Assembly: GCF_002846365.1 (NCBI RefSeq)
Contig: NZ_PJMW01000003.1
Location: 186,001 to 250,000, forward strand
DNA: 64,000 nucleotides
From: Nocardia fluminea
GTDB lineage: Bacteria > Actinomycetota > Actinomycetes > Mycobacteriales > Mycobacteriaceae
Reading direction: 5' to 3'
Part shown: piece after piece, positions 33,698 to 42,157 of the stretch
Layout of the letters: every line of letters begins with the position of its first letter
Position numbering within the stretch: the first letter of the stretch is position 1
Made by a program: the position numbers and the translations under genes
Notes under the pieces: model-generated
What the model was told of the DNA's origin: nothing
Seen by the model: the letters and a program-made list of their open reading frames with translations, nothing else
Databases searched by the model: none

Positions 33698-35083
33698 ATG
33701 GCAACCGAGACGAACGCGCGATCAGATCCTGGCAGCCGCAGGATCCGAAGCCACGCGATGGTCAGCGCGGCGGTGTTGGTCGTCGCCGCCGCGCTGACCG
33801 TGGGCGCCGGACCCGCCGCCACCGCACCGGATTCGGGCTCGGCATCGGGTTCCGCCCAGGTCGGTGACTTCTACCTACCGCCAACACCACTGCCGGCAGG
33901 GGCGCCCGGTCAGATCCTGCGCAGCGAACAGTTCGCCCTCGCCCTCGCCGTTCCCGGTCAGGACGAGCAGATCCCCGCCGACGCCACCCGGATCATGTAT
34001 CTGAGCGCCGATACTCACGGCACCCCCGCAGCGGTGACGGGGACCTACCTCGAACCCACCCTCGCCTGGAACGGGCCAGGTCCCCGGCCGCTCATCGCGG
34101 TCGCCCCCGGCACTCAGGGTCAAGGCGACCAGTGCGCACCGTCGAAGGGGTTCGCCGAACTCGTCCACTACAGCTTCCCGCTCGATATCTGGGTCAGCTA
34201 CGAGATGATCACCGCCTACTCGCTGCTCGCCCGCGGCATGGCGGTCGTGATGACCGACTACCACGGCCTCGGCACCCCCGCCGTCCACGACTACGTCAAC
34301 CGGGCCGCCGAAGCCCACGCGGTCCTCGACTCGATTCGCGCGGCCGAGTCGCTGACCTCGATCACTCGCCCCAGCGCGATTTTCGGCTACTCCCAGGGCG
34401 GGGGCGCCGCCGCCGCGGCCGCCGAACTCCACGGCGACTACGCCCCCGAACTCGACCTGCGCGGCACCTACACCGGAGCGCCGCCCGCGGATCTGCGAGC
34501 GGTGATGCTCAGCGCCCCCGCGATCAACGGGATCGTGCCCGGCCTGATCGGCGGCTTCGCATCGGGGTTGCTGGGCTATGTCCTCAACGGGATCGTCGCC
34601 AATGATCCCGCCATGGCGCCGATCGTCGACGCCGCGACCAACCCCGCGGGCAAGCAGATGATGGCCGAACTGGCCACCACCTGCATCGCCGAGGCGGTGA
34701 TCCGGACGATGCTGCGACCGGTGACCTGGTACACCGCCGGCGCTCGCACACCCGCCGAGATCATCGACAGCTCACCGGAATTGGCGGCCATTGTCGATCA
34801 GCAGCGCATCGGCAGGCGCACACCCGCCGCGCCCGTATTGATCGCCGCCGGCACCAACGATGATGTCCTGACCTATCCGCAGGTCCGCCAACTCGCCGTC
34901 GACTGGTGCGCGCGCGGAGCGAACGTGCAGTTCGAACCGACAGCCTGGCTCCCGCCCCTGTTCCCCAGCACCGCGATCGGCCACCTGCTGGAATTCCTGC
35001 CCGCGACCGTCGCGGCGCACGACTGGCTCGCCCAGCGCCTCGCCGGCACACCGGCGCCGAGCAACTGCGCGTCCTTGCCGTGA
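33698..35083 (+). CDS. Secreted lipase, LIP family
   Basis: This 461-residue protein has an N-terminal export signal (basic RRIRSHAMVSAAVLVVAAALTVGAGPAATA). The mature part starts near VGDFYLPPTPLPAGAPGQILRSEQF. The nucleophile elbow is FGYSQGGGAAAAAAEL with Ser near 231, then acid NDDVLTYPQVRQLAVDWCARGA and a C-terminal His (IGHLLEF). This is the secretory lipase (LIP) family common in Nocardia and mycobacteria, hydrolysing acylglycerols or esters outside the cell. AAAAGGAAGCCG precedes the ATG. A paralogue is at 54483-55832. Confidence 0.9.
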   Translation: MATETNARSDPGSRRIRSHAMVSAAVLVVAAALTVGAGPAATAPDSGSASGSAQVGDFYLPPTPLPAGAPGQILRSEQFALALAVPGQDEQIPADATRIMYLSADTHGTPAAVTGTYLEPTLAWNGPGPRPLIAVAPGTQGQGDQCAPSKGFAELVHYSFPLDIWVSYEMITAYSLLARGMAVVMTDYHGLGTPAVHDYVNRAAEAHAVLDSIRAAESLTSITRPSAIFGYSQGGGAAAAAAELHGDYAPELDLRGTYTGAPPADLRAVMLSAPAINGIVPGLIGGFASGLLGYVLNGIVANDPAMAPIVDAATNPAGKQMMAELATTCIAEAVIRTMLRPVTWYTAGARTPAEIIDSSPELAAIVDQQRIGRRTPAAPVLIAAGTNDDVLTYPQVRQLAVDWCARGANVQFEPTAWLPPLFPSTAIGHLLEFLPATVAAHDWLAQRLAGTPAPSNCASLP

Positions 35084-35110
35084 CCTCGGCGATACAGCTC
35101 GCGCCGTGGA

Positions 35111-35131
35111 GCGCGGGAACCATTCCCGCGC
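35111..35131. terminator. Hairpin between convergent lipase and MerR genes
   Basis: GCGCGGGAA-CCA-TTCCCGCGC, a 9-bp perfect stem with a 3-base loop, lies 27 bases after the lipase stop and 50 bases from the end of the convergent MerR gene. Confidence 0.6.
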
Positions 35132-35181
35132 CCCACTGGTCGCCGTTACTCGATTCGAAGCGGTGCCGCCCGCTGAATCCG

Positions 35182-35946
35182 CTACCCGCGTGCGGCGTTC
35201 GCGGCCGTGATGAACTCGATCTGCGCGGGTGAGGGTCCACAGAACTCGCTCTCGATCCGGTCGGACTCCTCGGCCTGCATCCGGTACATGCTCTCGCGCA
35301 GCCCTTCGTCGCCACCGTGGAACGCTTCCAGCAGTCCCATCCACCGGGCCGCCATCTCCTGCGCCTGTGGTGCGGTCGGATCCATGCCTGCCGCGATCGC
35401 CGCGTCGACCTGGGGGATCAGCACGGCCCAGTCCGCTTCGGCTTGCTGAATGCGCCGCTCACCGAGTTCTTCTCGGCGCAGCGCGAGCTGGGTCAACTGC
35501 TCCTCGGTGAAGTATTCCTTGATGGTGTCGTCGACCATGACGGTCCTCCTGATCAATTCCAGGAAGTGATCCGTGGATGCGTCCGCCCGGTTCTCCGCCG
35601 TGGCGGTCAGCGCCGCAACCAAGGCATGCAGATCCCGGGTCGCGGCCAGTTGCGCGGCGAGATAGTCGCGGTGCGCGGCCAGGACCTGGGTCATCGCCAC
35701 CGCGCCCGCGAGCAGCTCCCCGATCTGATCCAGACCCAGGCCCAGCTGACGCAGGGCCAGCACCTGATACAGCCGCTCGACATCGCTCGCGGTGTAGAGC
35801 CGGTGACCGGTGCCGGTCCGTTCCGCCGGGTGAACCAACCCGATACGGTCGTAATGATGCAACGTCCGTACCGTCAACCCGGCCTCGTGCGCGAGCTCAC
35901 CGACTTTCCACACTCGCTCGGTTCCGCGCTCGCCCATCCACTTCAT
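35182..35946 (-). CDS. MerR-family regulator with TipAS-like ligand domain
   Basis: This 254-residue protein has the MerR winged helix at 10-80 (VWKVGELAHEAGLTVRTLHHYDRIGLVHPAERTGTGHRLYTASDVERLYQVLALRQLGLGLDQIGELL). After a coiled helix (HRDYLAAQLAATRDLHALV) comes a TipAS-type antibiotic-binding domain at 130-250 (EYFTEEQLTQLALRREELGERRIQQAEADWAVLI). TipAL-type proteins activate promoters with a 19-bp spacer on binding drugs. Such a 19-bp inverted repeat lies 46 bases upstream, so autoregulation is likely. Confidence 0.9.
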   Translation of the reverse strand: MKWMGERGTERVWKVGELAHEAGLTVRTLHHYDRIGLVHPAERTGTGHRLYTASDVERLYQVLALRQLGLGLDQIGELLAGAVAMTQVLAAHRDYLAAQLAATRDLHALVAALTATAENRADASTDHFLELIRRTVMVDDTIKEYFTEEQLTQLALRREELGERRIQQAEADWAVLIPQVDAAIAAGMDPTAPQAQEMAARWMGLLEAFHGGDEGLRESMYRMQAEESDRIESEFCGPSPAQIEFITAANAARG

Positions 35947-35991
35947 CCCACTTCCACCGGCGCCCTGTGCGCCGGTGTCATCGACGGTAAA

Positions 35992-36010
35992 ACCTGACCT
36001 TACGTCAGGT
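35992..36010. promoter_or_regulatory. MerR-type 19-bp operator
   Basis: ACCTGAC-CTTAC-GTCAGGT is a perfect 7-bp inverted repeat with a 5-bp centre, the usual geometry of a MerR site lying between -35 and -10 boxes. It is 45 bases upstream of the MerR/TipAS gene start. Confidence 0.8.
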
Positions 36011-36053
36011 GCAAGCCCGAATATGCCCGCCGAATCCCGTGGTCAGTACATCG

Positions 36054-36596
36054 CTACACCCGATCGAGCGCTTTCCACGGCCGCGGCGGGAGTTCGGCAG
36101 CGATGCTGTCACCGGGCCGGACCTCGCCGCCGGAGACGACCACGCTCATGATCCCGGCCTTGCGCACCAGGGCCCCTGCCGCGTCGTGGTGGACGAGTTG
36201 TTTCAGCAGCCCCGGTTGGAACCTGTCGATCTGGATGCAGGGGTTACGGAGGCCGGTGACTTCCACGACCGCGTCGGACCCGATACGTAGCAGCGTCCCC
36301 ACCGGAAGTGCGAGCAGATCCAGGCCACTCGTGGTGATGTTCTCGCCGAGATCGCCGGGGTACACCGCGAATCCGTGGTCGGCGACCTCGGTGAACAGCT
36401 CCTCGTGCATGAGGTGCACCTGCCGTAGGTTCGGCTGGGTCGGATCCTGGGCGACACGGGAGCGGTGCCTGACCGTTGTTCCGGCGTGGACATCACCTTC
36501 CACGCCCAGCCCCGTCAGGAGTCGAATGCTCGGTCTGGTCGGCTTGGTGAAGGAGTACGCACTGTTGCTGTTCACCGCGATCACTGTGCCGCTCAT
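36054..36596 (-). CDS. MOSC-domain protein
   Basis: This 180-residue protein is a single MOSC beta-barrel: VEGDVHAGTTVRHRSR, VHLMHEELFTEVADHGFAVYPGDLGENITTSGLDLLALPVGTLLRIG and the conserved Cys in VTGLRNPCIQIDRFQPGLL (about residue 119). MOSC proteins handle the sulfur ligand of molybdenum cofactor or reduce N-hydroxylated compounds. It follows the TerD-like gene on the same strand after 80 bases; no functional link is obvious. Confidence 0.88.
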   Translation of the reverse strand: MSGTVIAVNSNSAYSFTKPTRPSIRLLTGLGVEGDVHAGTTVRHRSRVAQDPTQPNLRQVHLMHEELFTEVADHGFAVYPGDLGENITTSGLDLLALPVGTLLRIGSDAVVEVTGLRNPCIQIDRFQPGLLKQLVHHDAAGALVRKAGIMSVVVSGGEVRPGDSIAAELPPRPWKALDRV

Positions 36597-36676
36597 CGTG
36601 TTTCGCGCCCCTTGTCGTTCGTAGCGTCAGGGCGAGCGTAGCGCGAGGACGGGGCGCCCATACGGTGATTTTCGGG

Positions 36677-37996
36677 TCAGCGCGGTGTGGGGCACCGGCC
36701 TTCGTAGCAGCTCAAGCCGAGACCGTGCGCCTTCTTGCTGCGGCCGACGGGTCCGTTCTTGGCGGAGCGGACCCAGGTGCCGTCGGTGTCGAGGACGGGC
36801 ATACGTTCGCTGAAGGCTCGGCTGTAGTGGATGGTGCCGTCGACGGTGAGGATGCCGTCGCGGACGTCGATGTGGGCGACAGTGGCCCAGAAGGAACTCT
36901 TGCCGTTGCCGATGATGACGGTGATCTGGTCGGCGTCCTTGTCGGGAAGGCCGTCGGGGCCGGGGCGGCCGTAGCGGACCCGCACGCGGGGATTGCCGAA
37001 CTTGTCGATGGCGCCCGCACCGTTGTCCACCGATTGGTAGACGTTGAGGAGCAGGTCGCCGTTCTCGGTGGGCCGGACGGTGACCTGTTCGGTGGCGGGC
37101 AGATTATTGGCGCCCGGGCCGCGGGTGTCGCCCTGGTGGTGGATGAACGGCCACTTCGCGATGTCGCCCTGGTGGCCCTTCTCGCCGCTGAGAACCACGT
37201 AGTCGCAGGTGATCTCGTTGCGGCAGAAGAAGTACACGTCGAGGTCGCCCGTACCGAATTCGGTGACACGGCCGTTCGCGTCGTATTTCGCACCGCGGCC
37301 GTCCCATTCGAGGCCGACGGTCAGAACGTAGCCGGGATCGCCCTTGCGCAAGTCGATCGTGGCGCGCCGATCCGGTGAATCCTTGGTCAGCACGACATCG
37401 ACTTTGCGCAGATCGACCGACGCAGCCGAAGGCGCGGCGCTCTGCGGTGCGGCCACTCGCGTAGACACCTCGGCCGGTTCTTCTTCCGAATCGACGACGA
37501 TGCCGTGATCGGTCGCGAACGCCGCCAGCCCGGCGCTGTACCCCTGACCGATCGCGTCGAGCCGCCATCCACTCCCCCGCCGATACAGCGCGACCGCTTG
37601 CAACACCGTCTCCGAATCCAGACCAGGAGGCACGAAACTCACCGACTGACTGGCACCGACAGCCGAGACCCGCAGCCCGGCGACCGCGCCGAACCGAATC
37701 CCCTGCGCCTCGGTACTTCCGGTGATCACGACCCGGTGAATCTCGGCGGGCAATGCCGAAAGATCGACTGCGACAACAGCATCGGACTCCAGCTCAACAC
37801 CTGATGCCGCCGGATTGTTGAAGAACACGAAGTCGGCATCGGAGCGCACTGTGCCGTCGGCGGTCAACAGCACCGCCGCGATGTCCACCGCCCCGGCCGG
37901 GCTGTCGAGATCCAGGCGCACCGTGTACCGCCCGTCGACGAGATCGGTCTTGGACCCTTTGGACACCTCGACCATCGTTGCCGCACTCCCACTCAT
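36677..37996 (-). CDS. TerD-family stress protein with two related domains
   Basis: This 439-residue protein starts at ATG 37996 behind GGAGGGCAG. The N-terminal half (15-180) is a TerD-like calcium-binding domain (DLVDGRYTVRLDLDSPAGAVDIAAVLLTADGTVRSDADFVFFNNPAA). After an Ala/Pro linker (APQSAAPSAASVDL) the C-terminal half (205-435) repeats the theme with a longer, Asp-rich form (RKGDPGYVLTVGLEWDGRGAKYDANGRV ... GDLDVYFFCRNEITCDYVVLSG). TerD proteins bind calcium and act in tellurite, phage and general stress resistance. No other ter genes are nearby. Confidence 0.82.
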   Translation of the reverse strand: MSGSAATMVEVSKGSKTDLVDGRYTVRLDLDSPAGAVDIAAVLLTADGTVRSDADFVFFNNPAASGVELESDAVVAVDLSALPAEIHRVVITGSTEAQGIRFGAVAGLRVSAVGASQSVSFVPPGLDSETVLQAVALYRRGSGWRLDAIGQGYSAGLAAFATDHGIVVDSEEEPAEVSTRVAAPQSAAPSAASVDLRKVDVVLTKDSPDRRATIDLRKGDPGYVLTVGLEWDGRGAKYDANGRVTEFGTGDLDVYFFCRNEITCDYVVLSGEKGHQGDIAKWPFIHHQGDTRGPGANNLPATEQVTVRPTENGDLLLNVYQSVDNGAGAIDKFGNPRVRVRYGRPGPDGLPDKDADQITVIIGNGKSSFWATVAHIDVRDGILTVDGTIHYSRAFSERMPVLDTDGTWVRSAKNGPVGRSKKAHGLGLSCYEGRCPTPR

Positions 37997-38179
37997 GTTT
38001 CTGCCCTCCACCGGTCGGCTGAGCCCCACGCTACCCGCAGGCCAGGGCGACGGGCCCGCGTTCGGCGACCGGCACGGACCTGTAGGTATGTCCAAGCAAG
38101 GCCGGAAAACCGTTGGGTTCGGTCACAGATCCACCCGCAGCGGTGGCGGGGACGGCCCGGTGTGTCGTTGACTGGCGGA

Positions 38180-39049
38180 ATGGATATCCGTGAACTGATC
38201 GACCGCAAAGCGGGTCGTCGGGTCTCGGTGGTGGTGCCCGCGCTGGACGACGAGGACACCGTCGCCGGGGTGGTTGCTTCTGTTCGGCCACTGCTCGGTG
38301 GGCTGGTCGACGAGTTGATCGTGCTCGATGCCGGGTCCGCCGATCGCACCATCGCGCGGGCGCGCGGCGCCGGAGCCGATGTCTGTACCCGCGAGGAAGC
38401 GCTGCCGGGGGTGGCGGTGCGCCCGGGCAAAGGTGAAGTGCTGTGGCGGTCGATGGCGGTGTGCACCGGCGATCTGATCGTTTTCCTGGACGCGGATCTC
38501 GTCGAACCCGATCCGATGTTCGTGCCCACCTTGCTCGCGCCCTTGTTCGCCGACCCGCACATCGCCCTGGTGAAGGGCTTCTATCGCCGGCCGATGACAG
38601 ATGACGCCGATGGTGGTGGCCGGGTCACCCAGTTGGTGGCGCGCCCGCTGCTCACCGCGCTCGCGCCCGCGCTGGCCGAGATCATCCAGCCGCTCGGCGG
38701 CGAATGTGCCACCACGCGAGAGTTTCTCGGGCAGATCTCCATCGCCAGCGGGTACGGCGCGGAGATCGGGATCCTGCTCGATTGCTGGCAGCGGCGCGGG
38801 GTGTCGGCCATCGCCCAGGTCGACCTCGGGATCCGGGTGCACCGCAATCGGCCCACACACGAACTCGCGGTGATGAGCCGCCAGGTCGTGGCGACGCTGC
38901 TCGACCGGCTCGGCATCCGTGATTCCGGGATCGGTCTGGTCCAGTTCCTGCCCGGGGAAACCGGTTGGCGGCGAACACCGTCCGAGGTCAGCCTGGCCGA
39001 CCGACCGCCGATGTCGCGCCGCATCGCCGAGTACCGCGATATCGCCTGA
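38180..39049 (+). CDS. Glycosyltransferase, GpgS-like (glucosyl-3-phosphoglycerate synthase type)
   Basis: This is a 289-residue GT-A enzyme if the ATG at 38180 is used; a GTG at 38162 would add six residues and neither has a strong ribosome site. VSVVVPALDDEDTVAGVVASV and the DXD motif FLDADLVEPDP at about 103-113 define the fold, and QVDLGIRVHRNRPTHELAVMSRQVVATLL matches GpgS enzymes. GpgS transfers glucose to 3-phosphoglycerate, the first step of methylglucose lipopolysaccharide synthesis in mycobacteria and Nocardia. It is shorter than the M. tuberculosis enzyme, so a different acceptor is possible. It is convergent with the ABC exporter gene. Confidence 0.75.
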   Translation: MDIRELIDRKAGRRVSVVVPALDDEDTVAGVVASVRPLLGGLVDELIVLDAGSADRTIARARGAGADVCTREEALPGVAVRPGKGEVLWRSMAVCTGDLIVFLDADLVEPDPMFVPTLLAPLFADPHIALVKGFYRRPMTDDADGGGRVTQLVARPLLTALAPALAEIIQPLGGECATTREFLGQISIASGYGAEIGILLDCWQRRGVSAIAQVDLGIRVHRNRPTHELAVMSRQVVATLLDRLGIRDSGIGLVQFLPGETGWRRTPSEVSLADRPPMSRRIAEYRDIA

Positions 39050-39057
39050 CACACGAA

Positions 39058-39087
39058 AACGCCGGCCCCCGCATGGGGACCGGCGTT
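39058..39087. terminator. Bidirectional terminator between GpgS-like and ABC exporter genes
   Basis: A 13-bp stem (AACGCCGGCCCCC, loop GCAT, GGGGACCGGCGTT, one mismatch) fills most of the 44-bp convergent gap. Confidence 0.75.
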
Positions 39088-39093
39088 CCCGCC

Positions 39094-40929
39094 TCACACA
39101 GCGACGAGACCGAAATCGAGCTTCACCAACTGGTCGGCGCAGTCGAAGTACCGGTCGTCGTGGGTGATCACGATGACCGTCTTACCGCGACGTTTCAGAT
39201 CGGTGAGGATCTCGTGGTAGAACACGTCGCGGAACCGCGGCTCCTGGTCGGCGGCCCATTCGTCGAAGACGTAGATCTGCCGGTCTTCGAGCAGGGCGGT
39301 GAGCAGGGCCAATCGCTTGCGCTGCCCCTGCGACAGGTCCACGGTCGACAACCGCCCGTCCTGGACCGTCACCTTGTGCGCGATCTGCAACTCGTCGAGG
39401 TACCGCTGGACGTCGGCATCGATACCGGGGCGGTCGAAGCCCAGGTAATCCTCGAACAGATGGAAATCGGTGAACACCGCCGACGAATTCTGCCGGTACC
39501 ACTCGATGTTGTCGTGGTCGATCCTCTCCCCGTTGAGCGACAACGACCCCGAGCGTGGCACATACAGACCGGTGATGAGCTTGGCCAGCGTCGACTTCCC
39601 GCTGCCGTTGCCACCGACGATGAACGTGATCTGGCCCGGTTCGAAAACCAGGTCGATCGGGCCGAGACGGAAACCGGCGTCGGAGGACTCGTCGAGCCCG
39701 GGCGGCGGAGCCATCGGTCGCACATCGACGCCGCCGTGGTCGACCCACTTCTTGCCGTTGACATCGACCGGACCGCCACCCGGATGTGCACCGGGATGAG
39801 CGGGATGCGGATGCGGGCGCCTGCCCTCACCCTCGCGCGGTGCCGTCCCGGGACGCGGCGGATGGCCACCCGGCCCGTGCGATCCCGGCGGCGGCGGCAC
39901 CTGGGAGGGCGCCTCCGAACGATAGATATAGCTGACGTTGGTCAGTTCCAGCTTGGCCTCCCCTGCCGCTGGACGCTCCGAATACGGCAGCGACTCCTCG
40001 TCGTGCAGGGTCGTCATCGACAGGTTCATCGTCCGGATCTTGGCCAGCGCCACATCACCACGCAGCAGATCGGGGATGCGGTGCATGAAGTTCTGCATCG
40101 GCATCGCCAGGAACGTGGTGACCAGCACGTAGCTGACCATCGTCTCGCGCGGCAGATCCAGTGCGGCCGCGATGACGAACAGGATCAGCGCCATCGTGGC
40201 CAGCTGCAACGCCTGGCCGAAGCCCTGCGCGTAGGAGAACTTCGAGCCCGCGTCGGTGTTCTGGTCGCGCAGCGTGCCCGCCGAACCGAGCAGGTGCCGG
40301 TCCATGAAGTCACGACGACGGCCACGGTGCAGCTTCAGTTCCTTGATGCCGAGGGTGACGGCCTGGAACGATCGCAGCAGCGCGTCCTCGTTCTCCCGAG
40401 CCTCCCGGTAGATACCGCGGACCCGCTTGAGAACCATTTCGACACAGGCGATGCCGACCAGCGTGCCGCCGACCGTGACCGCGAAGATCGGTCCCGAGAC
40501 CACGGCGAGGAACACGAAGCAGCCGACGATGGTCGCCACATCCACGCAGATCGAGGGGATGGCGGTCACCGCCTGCGACAGCGAACGCACGTCCTCGGTG
40601 AGCGTCGCCATCAGGCGATGCATGCCGAGCCGTTCGAGGTGTTCCAGTGGGGCGGAGACGATTCCGGAGCTCAGGTCGCTGCGCAACCGGTAGATCGCGT
40701 CCTGGGACAGCCGGATCAGCAGAACCTGTGACAGCACACCGCTGACGAGGATCACCAGACCTGTACCACCGAAGCGCAGCAGCAGGTGGTCCGGCTGCGG
40801 GCGCGGTGAGACGACCGCGTTGATCAGCGTCACCAGGTAGGTGTTGGCGACACCGCAGATCAGGCCCGCGGCGACGACGGCCGCGATCCTGGCCGGCGAC
40901 AGCGCGGCGAGAAAACGGAGCAGATGCAT
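39094..40929 (-). CDS. ABC exporter (fused TMD-NBD) with His/Pro/Gly-rich insert, SyrD/PvdE style
   Basis: This 611-residue exporter half-transporter has six membrane spans in 1-290. The nucleotide-binding domain has Walker A VGGNGSGKST (438-447), signature LSQGQRKRL (532-540), Walker B IYVFDEWAADQEP (552-564) and switch His590 (ITHDD). An unusual low-complexity insert rich in Pro, Gly and His (about 340-412) splits the first beta-strands of the NBD. The FDEWAADQEP motif and FTDFHLFEDYLG resemble cyclic-peptide/siderophore exporters such as PvdE and SyrD. It is last in the desaturase-type III PKS operon, 12 bases after the PKS gene, so it probably moves the alkylated polyketide or lipid product. 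Confidence 0.87.
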   Translation of the reverse strand: MHLLRFLAALSPARIAAVVAAGLICGVANTYLVTLINAVVSPRPQPDHLLLRFGGTGLVILVSGVLSQVLLIRLSQDAIYRLRSDLSSGIVSAPLEHLERLGMHRLMATLTEDVRSLSQAVTAIPSICVDVATIVGCFVFLAVVSGPIFAVTVGGTLVGIACVEMVLKRVRGIYREARENEDALLRSFQAVTLGIKELKLHRGRRRDFMDRHLLGSAGTLRDQNTDAGSKFSYAQGFGQALQLATMALILFVIAAALDLPRETMVSYVLVTTFLAMPMQNFMHRIPDLLRGDVALAKIRTMNLSMTTLHDEESLPYSERPAAGEAKLELTNVSYIYRSEAPSQVPPPPGSHGPGGHPPRPGTAPREGEGRRPHPHPAHPGAHPGGGPVDVNGKKWVDHGGVDVRPMAPPPGLDESSDAGFRLGPIDLVFEPGQITFIVGGNGSGKSTLAKLITGLYVPRSGSLSLNGERIDHDNIEWYRQNSSAVFTDFHLFEDYLGFDRPGIDADVQRYLDELQIAHKVTVQDGRLSTVDLSQGQRKRLALLTALLEDRQIYVFDEWAADQEPRFRDVFYHEILTDLKRRGKTVIVITHDDRYFDCADQLVKLDFGLVAV

Positions 40930-40941
40930 AACCTTCGGCTC

Positions 40942-42117
40942 TCAGCTTCGGATGACATCGAACACGATGCCCTCGAGGGTGACACCGGGTGCGAACGAGA
41001 ACGCCACACCGGTAGAGATCGGTGCCGCTGTCTGTGCGTCGCGGATCATCCGCTCCAACACGAAGATCAGCGAAACACTGAGCATGTTGCCGTGCTCGGC
41101 GAGCACCTCCCAGCTCGGCGCCGCCAGCTCGGCGGGAATGCCGAGTGAATGCGCCGACTCCTCGATGATGCGGGGACCACCGGGGTGGATCGCCCACAGC
41201 TCGATATCGGACTTGCCGAGTCCGTTGCGCGCCAGCACTTCCGAGACCACCGGGTCGACACCGCGGTAGATGTAGTCGGGCAGGCTGGTCGACAGTTCGC
41301 AGGTGATGGCCGCGTCCTTCACCCCGAGCACGATGCCGTCCTCGGCATCGTCGAACAGGTGGCTGAAGCTGTCGCGGATCACGACGCTGCCGGGTGCGAG
41401 GGGCTTGTGCACCTGGTTGGCGCCGATCACCACCGCACCGCAGCCGTCACCGAAGAGGCTGTGGGTGATCACGTCGTTGACGTCGTCGTCGAAAACGGCG
41501 TTGACCGAACTCAATTCGATGCACAGCACCATCGCCTTCTTGTCCGGGTTGGCCCGGACGTAGTCGACGGCGGCGCGAATGCCGTTCATGGCCGCGGCGC
41601 AACCCATGAAGTTGATGACCATCCGGCCGACCTTGGGCGACAGACCCAGCTGCTTGACCACGGCGACGTCGACGCCGGGGGCGATGAAGCCGGTGCTGGT
41701 CACGAAGATCAGCTGGCCGATGTCCTCGGTGGGGTTCTCCAGGCCGGCGACCGCGCGGGTGGCCACGTCGACCGCCAGCGGCACCGCGTGCTCGAAGAAC
41801 AGGTTCATCCGCTCCCGGATGGTGCCCGGCTTGCGGCTGAACTCGAGGAACTCGGGGTCGAGCGGGTCGACGACCAGGTGCCGGGTGTCGATCCTGGTCT
41901 TGGCGTAGATCCGCGGAATGCGCTGGCGCTGTGCGGGATCGGAGAACAGATCGGCGACCCGGCCCGCGTTCACGGACTGATCGACGACCAGCGTGGGCGA
42001 GCCGGTGGCGACCGCTTCGATCACGCCGACGGTCGTCGGCGGCGTGGGTGGTAGCAGGTCGTGCCCGCGCTCGACGTCGGGCGTGCGGAGCAGGTCAAAG
42101 GAAACAGACACGGGCAC
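40942..42117 (-). CDS. pks18: Type III polyketide synthase, PKS18-like
   Basis: This chalcone-synthase-fold enzyme has up to 391 residues. The triad is Cys173 (INFMGCAAAMNG), His311 (LWAIHPGGPRIIE) and Asn344 (EHGNMLS), almost the same spacing as M. tuberculosis PKS18 (C175/H313/N346). FVTSTGFIAPGVDVAVVKQLGLSPKVGRMVINFMG is diagnostic for actinobacterial alkylpyrone synthases, which extend long-chain acyl-CoA with malonyl-CoA to give pyrones or resorcinols. The GTG at 42117 is given as the start, but a GTG two codons later (42111) has better spacing from AAAGGA. It is encoded 40 bases after the desaturase gene, like the Rv1371-Rv1372 pair. Confidence 0.92.
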   Translation of the reverse strand: MPVSVSFDLLRTPDVERGHDLLPPTPPTTVGVIEAVATGSPTLVVDQSVNAGRVADLFSDPAQRQRIPRIYAKTRIDTRHLVVDPLDPEFLEFSRKPGTIRERMNLFFEHAVPLAVDVATRAVAGLENPTEDIGQLIFVTSTGFIAPGVDVAVVKQLGLSPKVGRMVINFMGCAAAMNGIRAAVDYVRANPDKKAMVLCIELSSVNAVFDDDVNDVITHSLFGDGCGAVVIGANQVHKPLAPGSVVIRDSFSHLFDDAEDGIVLGVKDAAITCELSTSLPDYIYRGVDPVVSEVLARNGLGKSDIELWAIHPGGPRIIEESAHSLGIPAELAAPSWEVLAEHGNMLSVSLIFVLERMIRDAQTAAPISTGVAFSFAPGVTLEGIVFDVIRS

Positions 42118-42157
42118 AAATCCTTTCGAGACAGATCAAGGGTGGCAACGGGCCGGA

